DNA of 5,127 nucleotides from Planctomycetaceae bacterium (lineage in GTDB: Bacteria > Planctomycetota > Planctomycetia > Planctomycetales > Planctomycetaceae). Both the position numbers and the translations under genes were made by a program. This document shows positions 1 to 5,127 of this stretch, piece after piece. The stretch spans positions 4,292 to 9,418 of the forward strand of contig JAGQQT010000127.1 in NCBI GenBank assembly GCA_020426065.1, read 5' to 3'. The notes under the pieces were generated by a model that saw only the letters and a list, made by a program, of their open reading frames with translations, ran no database searches and had not been told where the DNA came from. Each line of letters opens with the position of its first letter. Position 1 is the first letter of the stretch.

Positions 1-15
1 GAGACCGCTTTCCAT

Positions 16-90
16 TTCTCCCTCACCCTGACCCTCTCCCTCAATGAAAGTCTTGGGAGTAGTGGAATCGAATTTGGGGGAGAGGGGACT
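16..90. repeat. Imperfect palindromic intergenic repeat (CCCTCTCCC / GGGAGAGGG type)
   Basis: A pyrimidine-rich left half (about 16-44) is mirrored by a purine-rich right half (about 74-90). The core arms CCCTCTCCC (32-40) and GGGAGAGGG (78-86) are perfect reverse complements. Pairing extends inward through 44/74 with one T-G wobble, giving a 13-bp stem around a 29-base loop. The left half also repeats CTCCCTCACCCTGACCCTCTCCC-like units internally. Elements of this flavour are often dispersed between genes in many bacterial genomes; that it is multicopy here is inference from type, since only one copy is visible. It lies just past the stop codon of the minus-strand gene and could end that transcript, although it has no clear U-tract. 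Confidence 0.6.
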
Positions 91-127
91 TGAGGCACAG
101 TTCATTCATTAAGCTCAAGCGAAAGTT

Positions 128-862
128 CTAAAACTCGCGGAGCAGGTCGTCTTTGTCGAATGCAGAATCAGGGAAGCAGGAGAGCATGACCTGGGCCAGG
201 CGGTGCAGTGGATTCAGGGAAGCGGTTTTCCGCAGGCGGGGGATGAGCTGGGGATCCCATTCATTGGCTTCGCCCACCATACTCAGAGAATGGCGTTCTA
301 CTTTCAGAGCGGTTTCCGATGTCCCGTCCCACTGGCGAACGCGGTCCACATCAAACAGGACGGAGTCAATCCGGTATTTCCGAACCAGGTGCGAGCAGAG
401 GAAGTCGGACCAGAGTTCTGAGCTTTTACGGAGATCGTTGAGATGCTTCATCCGGGCGGCATCGATGCGATGACCTGCCAGCACGATTTTGAGGCAACGA
501 AGTCGTGTCTGGAGATGAGCGGTGAGAATACTGCGGGCTATTGGTCCGGAGCGGCGGGTTTGATGAACTTCATCACTGGCCATCAGGATGCTGTACCAGA
601 CCCGGTGCAGGACATCTGCCCGCAGAATGTCACGCAGATCTGGTTCATATTCCAGCCAGCAATGACGATGTCGGGCTGGATCTCCAATATCAAGGATCTT
701 CTGGCAGACCGAGAGGCTGTGCATCCACTCGTGAGACAAATCACGACTGAAAGCCCAGTATTGGTGCAGGTTCTGGTCATCAATCTGATAACCATCATCC
801 AGAATATGTTGTGCGTGAGTGACCATCTGAGTGGCCACGTCAACGATTTGTGCAAGCTTCAA
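128..862 (-). CDS. Conserved-looking hypothetical protein, helical, planctomycete-type
   Basis: The open frame encodes 244 residues and ends with TAG. The product looks like a soluble, mostly helical protein with no signal peptide and no membrane segment. The central block, about residues 75-160, carries the most family-like sequence: DILRADVLHRVWYSILMASD, then SGPIARSILTAHLQTRLRCL, then a helix with LNDLRKSSELWSDFL. This resembles from memory a group of uncharacterised planctomycete proteins; no function is known to me and none is assigned. Histidines and acidic residues are scattered (H44, E45, H48, H100, H116) but form no metal motif I recognise. The longest frame starts at TTG (862) with only a weak GGGA upstream, and no in-frame ATG lies further upstream. 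GTG at 838 (residue 9) or ATG at 826 (residue 13) are alternative starts. It is transcribed away from recO and appears monocistronic. Plus-strand frames over the same stretch look like shadows. Confidence 0.75.
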   Translation of the reverse strand: MKLAQIVDVATQMVTHAQHILDDGYQIDDQNLHQYWAFSRDLSHEWMHSLSVCQKILDIGDPARHRHCWLEYEPDLRDILRADVLHRVWYSILMASDEVHQTRRSGPIARSILTAHLQTRLRCLKIVLAGHRIDAARMKHLNDLRKSSELWSDFLCSHLVRKYRIDSVLFDVDRVRQWDGTSETALKVERHSLSMVGEANEWDPQLIPRLRKTASLNPLHRLAQVMLSCFPDSAFDKDDLLREF

Positions 863-942
863 TGGACAATTCCCGGCAGAGAGCGTTAAGCCGACTCTTC
901 AAAAAGAGACCATCTGATCCTAGGAGAGGGGCAAACCCTGGG

Positions 943-957
943 GGAATTCTGAATTCC
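943..957. repeat. Perfect 7-bp palindrome with 1-base centre
   Basis: GGAATTC (943-949) is followed by one T and then GAATTCC (951-957), an exact inverted repeat. It sits about 80 bases upstream of the minus-strand gene's TTG start. With a one-base centre it is more likely to be read as a dyad (operator-like DNA site) than as an RNA hairpin. No regulator can be named. Confidence 0.4.
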
Positions 958-1214
958 TTTGGTCGGAGGAAATCGTGGTCAATCCAGCCAGAAACACGCA
1001 CAAACGGAATTGCCGGACTATCTTGAACGATCCATGTTGCTTCCTCGCAACCTGAGACCAAAAGGGACTTTGCGCGCTGTCAATGTCCCTGCACACCTCA
1101 TGAATGGGAATGTGAACATGACGGAGGGAGCCAGCTTCAATCTGCCTAATTGCCCCCATGCTATTCAATCTTTCCAAACATCCCATGCACAGAAATCTGC
1201 CCGAATTATTCAGG

Positions 1215-1230
1215 AAACGGCGAGCCGTTT
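1215..1230. repeat. Perfect 7-bp inverted repeat upstream of recO
   Basis: AAACGGC (1215-1221), a GA centre, then GCCGTTT (1224-1230) form an exact inverted repeat, with one further T at 1231. It is about 170 bases upstream of the recO ATG. It could be a protein-binding dyad or a small hairpin; the short T run is too weak for a confident terminator call. Confidence 0.35.
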
Positions 1231-1400
1231 TGCCGACCGCTCAGCTTGCGAGTCGCTACAAAATCAAAAAACTGTAAACTCTCTCTCAAGTTTCCTGGAA
1301 CAACCTCCCTTTCCAGCTGGAGAAACTGTCGGGACCAGTCTTTCAAAACGTCAGCAAAACGGCTCTGGCCGGCGTACGCAATTTCGCCATAAGTCTTTCC

Positions 1401-2153
1401 ATGCCAGCAGATAGCAGAAAATCTGAAGCCATCGTAATTCGCCAGACTGACTTCAGTGAAAGCAGTCGGGTGGTGACTTTTTATACACGTGACTTCGGGA
1501 AGGTCTCCGCACTGGCAAAGGGAGCCAAGCGGCTCAAGGGGGCATTTGAGGCTGCTATTGACCTGTTGAATCAGTGTCAGATAGTTTTCCTGCATAAATC
1601 CTCGACAAATCTCGACATTCTCACGGAAGCAAAACTGCTGAGTCGCTTTCGAGCCACCGCTCGAGACGTTCATCATTACTACGCGGCCCTGTACGTCGCG
1701 GAACTTCTGGAGAGTCTGTCGGAACCGATGGATCCTCATCCGCACTGGTATGATGCGGCTGCCGAAACACTGCGGTTACTGGAAACGACTGCGGATTTTC
1801 GGATCACGATCCTGAGGTTTCAGATGCGGACGCTGGATGAACTCGGACTTCTGCCCGACTTCACTCAGTGTCAGTGCGGCAGACTTGTCGAGGATAACGA
1901 CCAGGGATGGTCGATGTGGATTCAGCAAGGAGTGCTGTTGTGTTCGGAATGTCGACAGATCGAAGCTTCAACACGACCGTTAACCGGACGTGTGCTGATG
2001 GCGCTTCGCCTGCTGCAAACCTCCACAGTGTCCCTGGCAGAAGACCAGACACCATCCAGCGAAACACTTCGCATCATCCAGCATCTGCTGACCGCATTGA
2101 TCTCCCAGATTCTCGATCGGCGTCCCCGGATGCTTGCCTATCTCAAATTCTGA
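1401..2153 (+). CDS. recO: DNA repair protein RecO
   Basis: RecO is the recombination mediator that, with RecR (and RecF), displaces SSB, anneals single strands and helps load RecA on gapped DNA; it acts in the cytoplasm at the nucleoid. The product has 250 residues, close to the usual length of about 240-250. Residues about 8-80 form the N-terminal OB-fold with the family hallmark TDFSESSRVVTFYTRDFGKV followed by LAKGAKR (residues 38-44). Residues about 86-250 form the helical C-terminal domain. It contains a four-cysteine zinc-binding module, C157-x-C159 and C181-x-x-C184, as in many non-enterobacterial RecO proteins, and ends with the typical RPRMLAYLKF. The ATG at 1401 is the only usable start in this frame after the stop at 1275, and no clear Shine-Dalgarno precedes it. 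The gene is followed after 112 bases by the envelope genes. Confidence 0.95.
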   Translation: MPADSRKSEAIVIRQTDFSESSRVVTFYTRDFGKVSALAKGAKRLKGAFEAAIDLLNQCQIVFLHKSSTNLDILTEAKLLSRFRATARDVHHYYAALYVAELLESLSEPMDPHPHWYDAAAETLRLLETTADFRITILRFQMRTLDELGLLPDFTQCQCGRLVEDNDQGWSMWIQQGVLLCSECRQIEASTRPLTGRVLMALRLLQTSTVSLAEDQTPSSETLRIIQHLLTALISQILDRRPRMLAYLKF

Positions 2154-2223
2154 CGCGTCCCCCATTCTCTCCGCGACACGTCACCCCTCTCATCCCTTCC
2201 TCCTCACAGCGTCCTGCTGGCAG

Positions 2224-2258
2224 TTTCCCTCCTCATTTCGCATTCGCGAGGGAAAGGA
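2224..2258 (+). promoter_or_regulatory. Ribosome-binding site inside a hairpin, TPR lipoprotein gene
   Basis: A strong purine-rich Shine-Dalgarno stretch, GAGGGAAAGGA (2248-2258), ends 7 bases before the ATG at 2266. This settles that ATG over the upstream in-frame TTG at 2134, which would overlap recO. TTTCCCTC (2224-2231) is the exact reverse complement of GAGGGAAA (2248-2255), giving an 8-bp stem with a 16-base loop that would cover most of the Shine-Dalgarno. The remaining AGGA-like part (2255-2258) stays at the stem base. Pairing is visible in the sequence; any effect on translation is inference. Confidence 0.55.
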
Positions 2259-2265
2259 ATACCTG

Positions 2266-3864
2266 ATGATCATCAAATCACTCAAACAGCATCGCAAGCT
2301 GACTCAGCCTGCCCTTTGTGGCCTGTTAATTGGCCTGGCCGGATGCCAGACCTTTTCCACGCCCTGGCGAAAGGCTGATCTGGCTGCGAATGATCCGACG
2401 GTGAGTACGATCTCCAATCCGGCCAGCATCGATAATGTGAAAGGTCCACTGGAGCGATCCCTGATGGGATCCGAGAGCCTGTCGATTGTCAACAGTGCAG
2501 CGCTCACCAACTCTCCGGACTTTGCAGAATACCAGGATGCCAAAAAGCTGTATGATGCCGGAGACTATTCGGCAGCAGAAGCCCGCTTCAAACATCTGGC
2601 TGAACGACTCGCGACAGATGATACGGGGAACTATCGGAAGCGGAGTTTCAAGAATTTCTACAAGCCGCTCTCTGAACGGAAATCGAATTACACAGACAGA
2701 CCAATCCGGGAAGATTCCCTGTTCATGCTGGCCGAATCCCGCTATGCCCAGGAAGAGTTTCCAGGTGCAGAGGATGTCTACCTTGGTCTGCTGAAAGAAT
2801 ATCCCAATACCCGTCACCTCGATGTGGCCACGCAACGCTTGTACGATATCGCGCTGACCTGGATGAAGTTCAAGCAGACCAAGAGTAGCGAAGTCTCGCT
2901 GGCCGCTTACAGCGATCGAGATGGATACGGTCATCCCAGGGTGGTTGACAACACGGATTATGACCGTCCCAGCTTCTTTAACTTTACAGATGGATCCCGC
3001 CCCAAAACCGATACGGAAGGTCGGGCACTGGAAGCGTTGAAGGCTATCTGGCTGAATGATCCAACCGGACCACTGGCCGATGATGCCCTGATGCTGACCG
3101 CCAGCCACTACCTGCGGATCGGTCGCAATGCGGAAGCCGCCGAAACCTATCGCCTGCTGAGACAGGAGTTCCCGGACAGTCCGCACCTGAAGGATGCGTA
3201 TCTGCTGGGAGCTTATGTGACCCAGGCTTCTTACCAGGGTGCAGCCTACGACAGCCAGAACCTTGATGAGGCTCGTCAACTCAAGCTGATGGCCATGAAC
3301 ATGTTCCCGGAGCTGAACGAATCCGAAAAGGAACGGCTCGAATCGGAACTGAACCAGGTGGACGATGCCCATGTCTCGCGTTATTTCGAGCGGGCCATCT
3401 TCTATCTCCGCAAGGGGAACTTTGAAGCGGTCGAGATGATGTGCCATTACATCATCAACAACTACCCCAGCTCCAAGTACTCCGGCAAGGCGCGTGGACT
3501 GCTGGCAAGACTTCCCGAATTCCGCAATCAGAACACCCTCGTTCTGGCCCTGCAGGGAATTACCTCGGACCAGATTGAGCCGATTGATTCACTTCCCGCA
3601 ACGACGGCTCCAGTCATGCCTTCACCGGCTTCACCACCGTCGACACCAGAACCAGCTCCTGAGGCAGAACCGGAACCTGCCAAACCAAAACTGCTCCCCA
3701 GCTGGAGTATTCCCCGGCTGAAGCCAATTCCGATTCCCGGGTTCTCTGCACCCAAAGAAGAGCCCGCTCCCGAAGCACCTCCTTATGAATCCAGCCCCGG
3801 TGAGCAACCCGCTCCTGGACGGGTCCAGATGACGCTTGGCCAGCAACCTTCACCCTCACAATAA
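2266..3864 (+). CDS. BamD-like TPR outer-membrane lipoprotein with proline-rich tail
   Basis: The 532-residue product starts with a lipoprotein signal: basic residues 4-11, a hydrophobic core around 15-25, and lipobox L24-A25-G26-C27, so cleavage and lipidation at C27 are expected. TPR-like helical pairs follow at about residues 88-118, 150-182, 250-305 and 360-412. Typical pieces are KKLYDAGDYSAAEARFKHLA, ESRYAQEEFPGAEDVYLGLL and RNAEAAETYRLLRQEFPDSP. This is the tetratricopeptide style of BamD/YfiO, which scaffolds the BAM machine inserting beta-barrels into the outer membrane. At about twice the length of E. coli BamD (about 245 residues), it is better called BamD-like than BamD. Residues about 445-532 are a Pro/Glu/Ala-rich, probably disordered tail. 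The start at 2266 is chosen for its signal peptide and Shine-Dalgarno. The lptE-like gene follows closely, so the two are probably co-transcribed. A generic periplasmic TPR lipoprotein is the main alternative. Confidence 0.85.
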   Translation: MIIKSLKQHRKLTQPALCGLLIGLAGCQTFSTPWRKADLAANDPTVSTISNPASIDNVKGPLERSLMGSESLSIVNSAALTNSPDFAEYQDAKKLYDAGDYSAAEARFKHLAERLATDDTGNYRKRSFKNFYKPLSERKSNYTDRPIREDSLFMLAESRYAQEEFPGAEDVYLGLLKEYPNTRHLDVATQRLYDIALTWMKFKQTKSSEVSLAAYSDRDGYGHPRVVDNTDYDRPSFFNFTDGSRPKTDTEGRALEALKAIWLNDPTGPLADDALMLTASHYLRIGRNAEAAETYRLLRQEFPDSPHLKDAYLLGAYVTQASYQGAAYDSQNLDEARQLKLMAMNMFPELNESEKERLESELNQVDDAHVSRYFERAIFYLRKGNFEAVEMMCHYIINNYPSSKYSGKARGLLARLPEFRNQNTLVLALQGITSDQIEPIDSLPATTAPVMPSPASPPSTPEPAPEAEPEPAKPKLLPSWSIPRLKPIPIPGFSAPKEEPAPEAPPYESSPGEQPAPGRVQMTLGQQPSPSQ

Positions 3865-3879
3865 AGACAGGTCCGTCTG

Positions 3880-4476
3880 ATGTTTCTGCAGCTGCCAGTA
3901 TCCGGGTCGCAAGTCGAAGGGAACCTCGTGCGTTCCCGGAGCAGGCGAAACTTGACCCGACGCGGGCTGCTGAAACAGTTCTCGGCAGCCTGTCTGCTGG
4001 TCTGGACGAGTGGTTGTGGTTACCACATCGGGAATGGCTTTGATCAGGAGATCCGCTCAGTCCACGTGCCAATCTTCACATCCGATCTGTTCCGGCGGGA
4101 TGTCAATCTCGAACTGACCGAGGCGGTCCAGCGGGAGATCATGAGCCGGACCCCGTTCAAGCTTTCGACCGCTGATCGAGCGGATACCCGGCTGATCGGC
4201 CATGTCGTCGAAATCCGCAAGGACGTGCTGGGGGAAACCCAGTTTGATGATCCCCGCCAGCTGCAGCTCGGGATCGCCCTGGAGATTCTCTGGGAAGAAA
4301 ACGGAACCGGGAACCTGCTGGTTCGGCAGCAACTGGGAATCGATGCCTCAACCCGGCAACTGCTCACCCAGGCTAACTTTGCTCCGGAACTCGGGCAGTC
4401 TTACGCAACCGCCAAGCATGAGGCGATCACGCGTCTGGCCCGTCGGGTTGTCGATCTGATGGAAGCTCCCTGGTAA
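3880..4476 (+). CDS. lptE: LptE-like LPS-assembly lipoprotein, Tat-type signal
   Basis: LptE is the lipoprotein that plugs the LptD barrel in the outer membrane and helps deliver LPS to the cell surface. The frame from ATG 3880 gives 198 residues. The signal region has LTRRGLLKQFSAACLLVWTS followed by the lipobox cysteine C46 (T43-S44-G45-C46). Mature sequence begins CGYHIGNGF, the family opening, and continues with IRSVHVPIFTSDLFRRDVNL (58-77), LTEAVQREI and ADTRLIGHVVEI, in the order expected for the domain. The segment T26-R27-R28-G29-L30-L31-K32 matches the twin-arginine consensus S/T-R-R-x-F-L-K except for L at the F position, suggesting folded export by Tat. The gene lies 15 bases after the BamD-like gene. 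Start choice is open: GTG 3928 (182 residues) has a better Shine-Dalgarno than ATG 3880. Confidence 0.85.
   Translation: MFLQLPVSGSQVEGNLVRSRSRRNLTRRGLLKQFSAACLLVWTSGCGYHIGNGFDQEIRSVHVPIFTSDLFRRDVNLELTEAVQREIMSRTPFKLSTADRADTRLIGHVVEIRKDVLGETQFDDPRQLQLGIALEILWEENGTGNLLVRQQLGIDASTRQLLTQANFAPELGQSYATAKHEAITRLARRVVDLMEAPW
3916..3937 (+). promoter_or_regulatory. Candidate internal ribosome-binding site and GTG start for lptE
   Basis: GAAGGGA (3916-3922) sits 5 bases before an in-frame GTG (3928-3930), a clearer Shine-Dalgarno than the AGG (3869-3871 region) before ATG 3880. Starting here removes 16 residues that look unrelated to a signal peptide and still keeps the whole Tat-like n-region. GGGAAC (3919-3924) and GTTCCC (3932-3937) are exact reverse complements, so the Shine-Dalgarno lies in a 6-bp stem and the GTG in its 7-base loop. 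Confidence 0.4.
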
Positions 4477-4539
4477 AATCGACGCCGGGAAGAAGTGTTC
4501 CGTTCTCCTGACCGACCACTCCTGTTATCTTCCGCACTC

Positions 4540-4571
4540 TCCGGATCTGACGTGGTCCGGAATTTCTATTT
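4540..4571 (+). terminator. Terminator-like hairpin after lptE
   Basis: TCCGGATC (4540-4547) pairs with GGTCCGGA (4554-4561) over 8 bp, with one T-G wobble, closing a 6-base loop. The tail ATTTCTATTT (4562-4571) is T-rich though interrupted. It lies about 64 bases past the lptE stop and about 50 bases before the next start, the right place to end the envelope-gene transcript. The broken T-run keeps this tentative; it could also be an attenuator-like leader structure for the methyltransferase gene. Confidence 0.5.
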
Positions 4572-4622
4572 CATCTGGGCCGGATTTCTGCGGGAAAACC
4601 AGCCTTTTTGCGGAATGAACCG

Positions 4623-5127
4623 ATGCAGAAAATTCAGCTGACAGCGACCTGCGGTTTTGGCCTGGAGGCCGTTGTCGGTCGGGAATTAATGCAGCTCGGA
4701 TATACCGAACAGACCAAAACCGACGGCCGGGTCACGTTCCAGGCAGACATGGATGCGATTGCCCGCTGCAATATCCAGCTGCGGACCGCCAATCGACTCC
4801 TGTGGAATGTGGCGGAGTTTTCCGCCGAAGATTTCGATACGTTTTTTGACCAGATCCAGGCGATTGCCTGGGAAGAGATCATCGAGCCGGGAGCGACCAT
4901 TCCGGTGACCGGTTCCTCCCAGAAGTCGACTCTGCATGGTGTGCCGACTTTGCAGGGAATGGCCAAGAAGGCGATCGTCACCCGCCTCACCGGCAAGAAG
5001 GGGGGCACGCTCGAAGAATCCGGACCAGAAGTGCCGGTTCATTTTGATTTTCGCAATAACGAGTGCGTTGTCTCCGTCAACACGAGTGGAGCGGGTTTGC
5101 ATCGACGCGGATATAGATCGGAAGAGC
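4623..5127 (+). CDS. rlmL: RlmL-type 23S rRNA methyltransferase, THUMP N-terminal part (truncated)
   Basis: This is the first 168 codons of a class I SAM-dependent RNA methyltransferase of the RlmL/YpsC type. RlmL methylates N2 of a guanine in 23S rRNA. The visible part opens with the family-typical [20 protein letters not shown] (6-25), continues [24 protein letters not shown] sequence (34-53) and [10 protein letters not shown], and runs through the THUMP domain (about 50-155). It ends in [14 protein letters not shown], where the methyltransferase domain normally begins. The catalytic SAM-binding domain is missing because the window ends; nothing suggests a pseudogene. ATG 4623 has only a weak GGA (4612-4614) ahead. 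Codons from R165 on (5115-5127) coincide exactly with an Illumina adapter, so residues after Y164 may not be real. A related paralogue in the same family cannot be excluded without the rest of the protein. Confidence 0.88.
   Translation, partial: MQKIQLTATCGFGLEAVVGRELMQLGYTEQTKTDGRVTFQADMDAIARCNIQLRTANRLLWNVAEFSAEDFDTFFDQIQAIAWEEIIEPGATIPVTGSSQKSTLHGVPTLQGMAKKAIVTRLTGKKGGTLEESGPEVPVHFDFRNNECVVSVNTSGAGLHRRGYRSEE
5115..5127 (+). other. Probable residual Illumina adapter at window end
   Basis: The last 13 bases read AGATCGGAAGAGC, identical to the common 5' part of Illumina TruSeq-type adapters, and stop exactly at the window edge. A 13-base exact match at the terminal position is very unlikely by chance. 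Against pure artefact, the codons give R-S-E-E in frame and R165 fits the conserved GYR of the family, so a native match cannot be fully ruled out. Confidence 0.8.

Larger units (their letters stand above)
863..1400. other. Intergenic region between divergent genes, no credible gene
   Basis: These 538 bases separate the start of the minus-strand hypothetical gene from the start of recO, so they should hold the promoters for both. Open frames exist on both strands (for example 959-1414 plus and 920-1186 minus), but their translations are low-order and Ser/Gln/Arg-rich, look like no family, and lack ribosome-binding sites. I saw no tRNA, no rRNA, and no -35/-10 pair with acceptable spacing. The only structure I can support is two short perfect palindromes at 943-957 and 1215-1230. 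The size of the gap leaves room for an unrecognised small RNA or a decayed gene. Confidence 0.5.

Noticed and set aside
443..889. Plus-strand open frame of 148 codons opposite the hypothetical gene
   Set aside because: Its product resembles nothing and lacks regular helix patterning, whereas the minus-strand product looks family-like.
1246..1280. Possible recO promoter TTGCGA ... TAAACT
   Set aside because: The spacer would be 23 bases, too long for a sigma-70-type promoter, and neither hexamer is strong.
959..1414. Plus-strand open frame of 151 codons in the gap before recO
   Set aside because: TTG start without ribosome-binding site, Ser/Gln/Arg-rich product without recognisable folds, and it overruns the recO start.
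1206..1745. Minus-strand open frame of 179 codons overlapping recO
   Set aside because: Most of it is antisense to the conserved OB-fold part of recO; treated as a shadow.
2134..2265. TTG-start extension of the TPR lipoprotein gene by 44 residues
   Set aside because: It would overlap recO and bury the lipoprotein signal; the ATG at 2266 has a strong Shine-Dalgarno and puts the signal at the N-terminus.
2326..3447. Long minus-strand open frame of 373 codons antisense to the TPR lipoprotein gene
   Set aside because: It lies wholly inside a gene with a clear signal peptide, TPR pattern and Shine-Dalgarno; its translation shows no family features and reflects codon bias on the other strand.
4615..4641. 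Eight-codon upstream open frame (ATG 4615) overlapping the methyltransferase start
   Set aside because: Too short to distinguish from chance; noted only because it shares the weak GGA site with the real start.
1..5127. CRISPR array, tRNA or rRNA gene, insertion sequence or toxin-antitoxin/defence module
   Set aside because: No regularly spaced repeats, tRNA-like cloverleaf, transposase or defence-type protein was seen on either strand.

Overview
The window most resembles a piece of a planctomycete chromosome, possibly from the Planctomycetaceae/Gimesia/Rubinisphaera area. This rests on a moderate GC content (estimated by eye at a little over 50%), on the style of the hypothetical protein at the left, on a large BamD-like TPR lipoprotein next to an LptE-type lipoprotein, and on a Tat-like lipoprotein signal. 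It is an inference from recognised protein character; no search was run.

Layout. Positions 16-90 hold an imperfect palindromic repeat of the CCCTCTCCC...GGGAGAGGG type. On the minus strand, 128-862 encodes a 244-residue conserved-looking hypothetical protein. Positions 863-1400 are about 540 bases without a credible gene; they lie between the divergent hypothetical gene and recO, and contain two short perfect palindromes. The plus strand then carries recO (1401-2153), a 112-base pyrimidine-rich gap, a TPR/BamD-like outer-membrane lipoprotein gene (2266-3864), an LptE-like gene (3880 or 3928 to 4476), a 146-base gap with a terminator-like hairpin (4540-4571), and the 5' part of an RlmL-type rRNA methyltransferase gene (4623 to the end), cut by the window edge.

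How the genes relate. RecO belongs to the RecFOR recombination-mediator pathway. The next two genes look like one envelope-biogenesis unit. The BamD-like lipoprotein would scaffold outer-membrane protein insertion and LptE would help place LPS in the outer membrane, so both point to a diderm envelope. The methyltransferase is a separate rRNA-modification gene, set off by the terminator-like hairpin.

The last 13 bases (5115-5127) are exactly AGATCGGAAGAGC, the common Illumina adapter prefix, so the right end may be residual adapter instead of genome. The left end lies in a probable dispersed repeat. Together these suggest the window is a whole short contig. I did not find a convincing undescribed biological system. 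The more interesting points are the adapter match, the Tat-type signal and uncertain start of LptE, and hairpins covering the ribosome-binding sites of both envelope genes.
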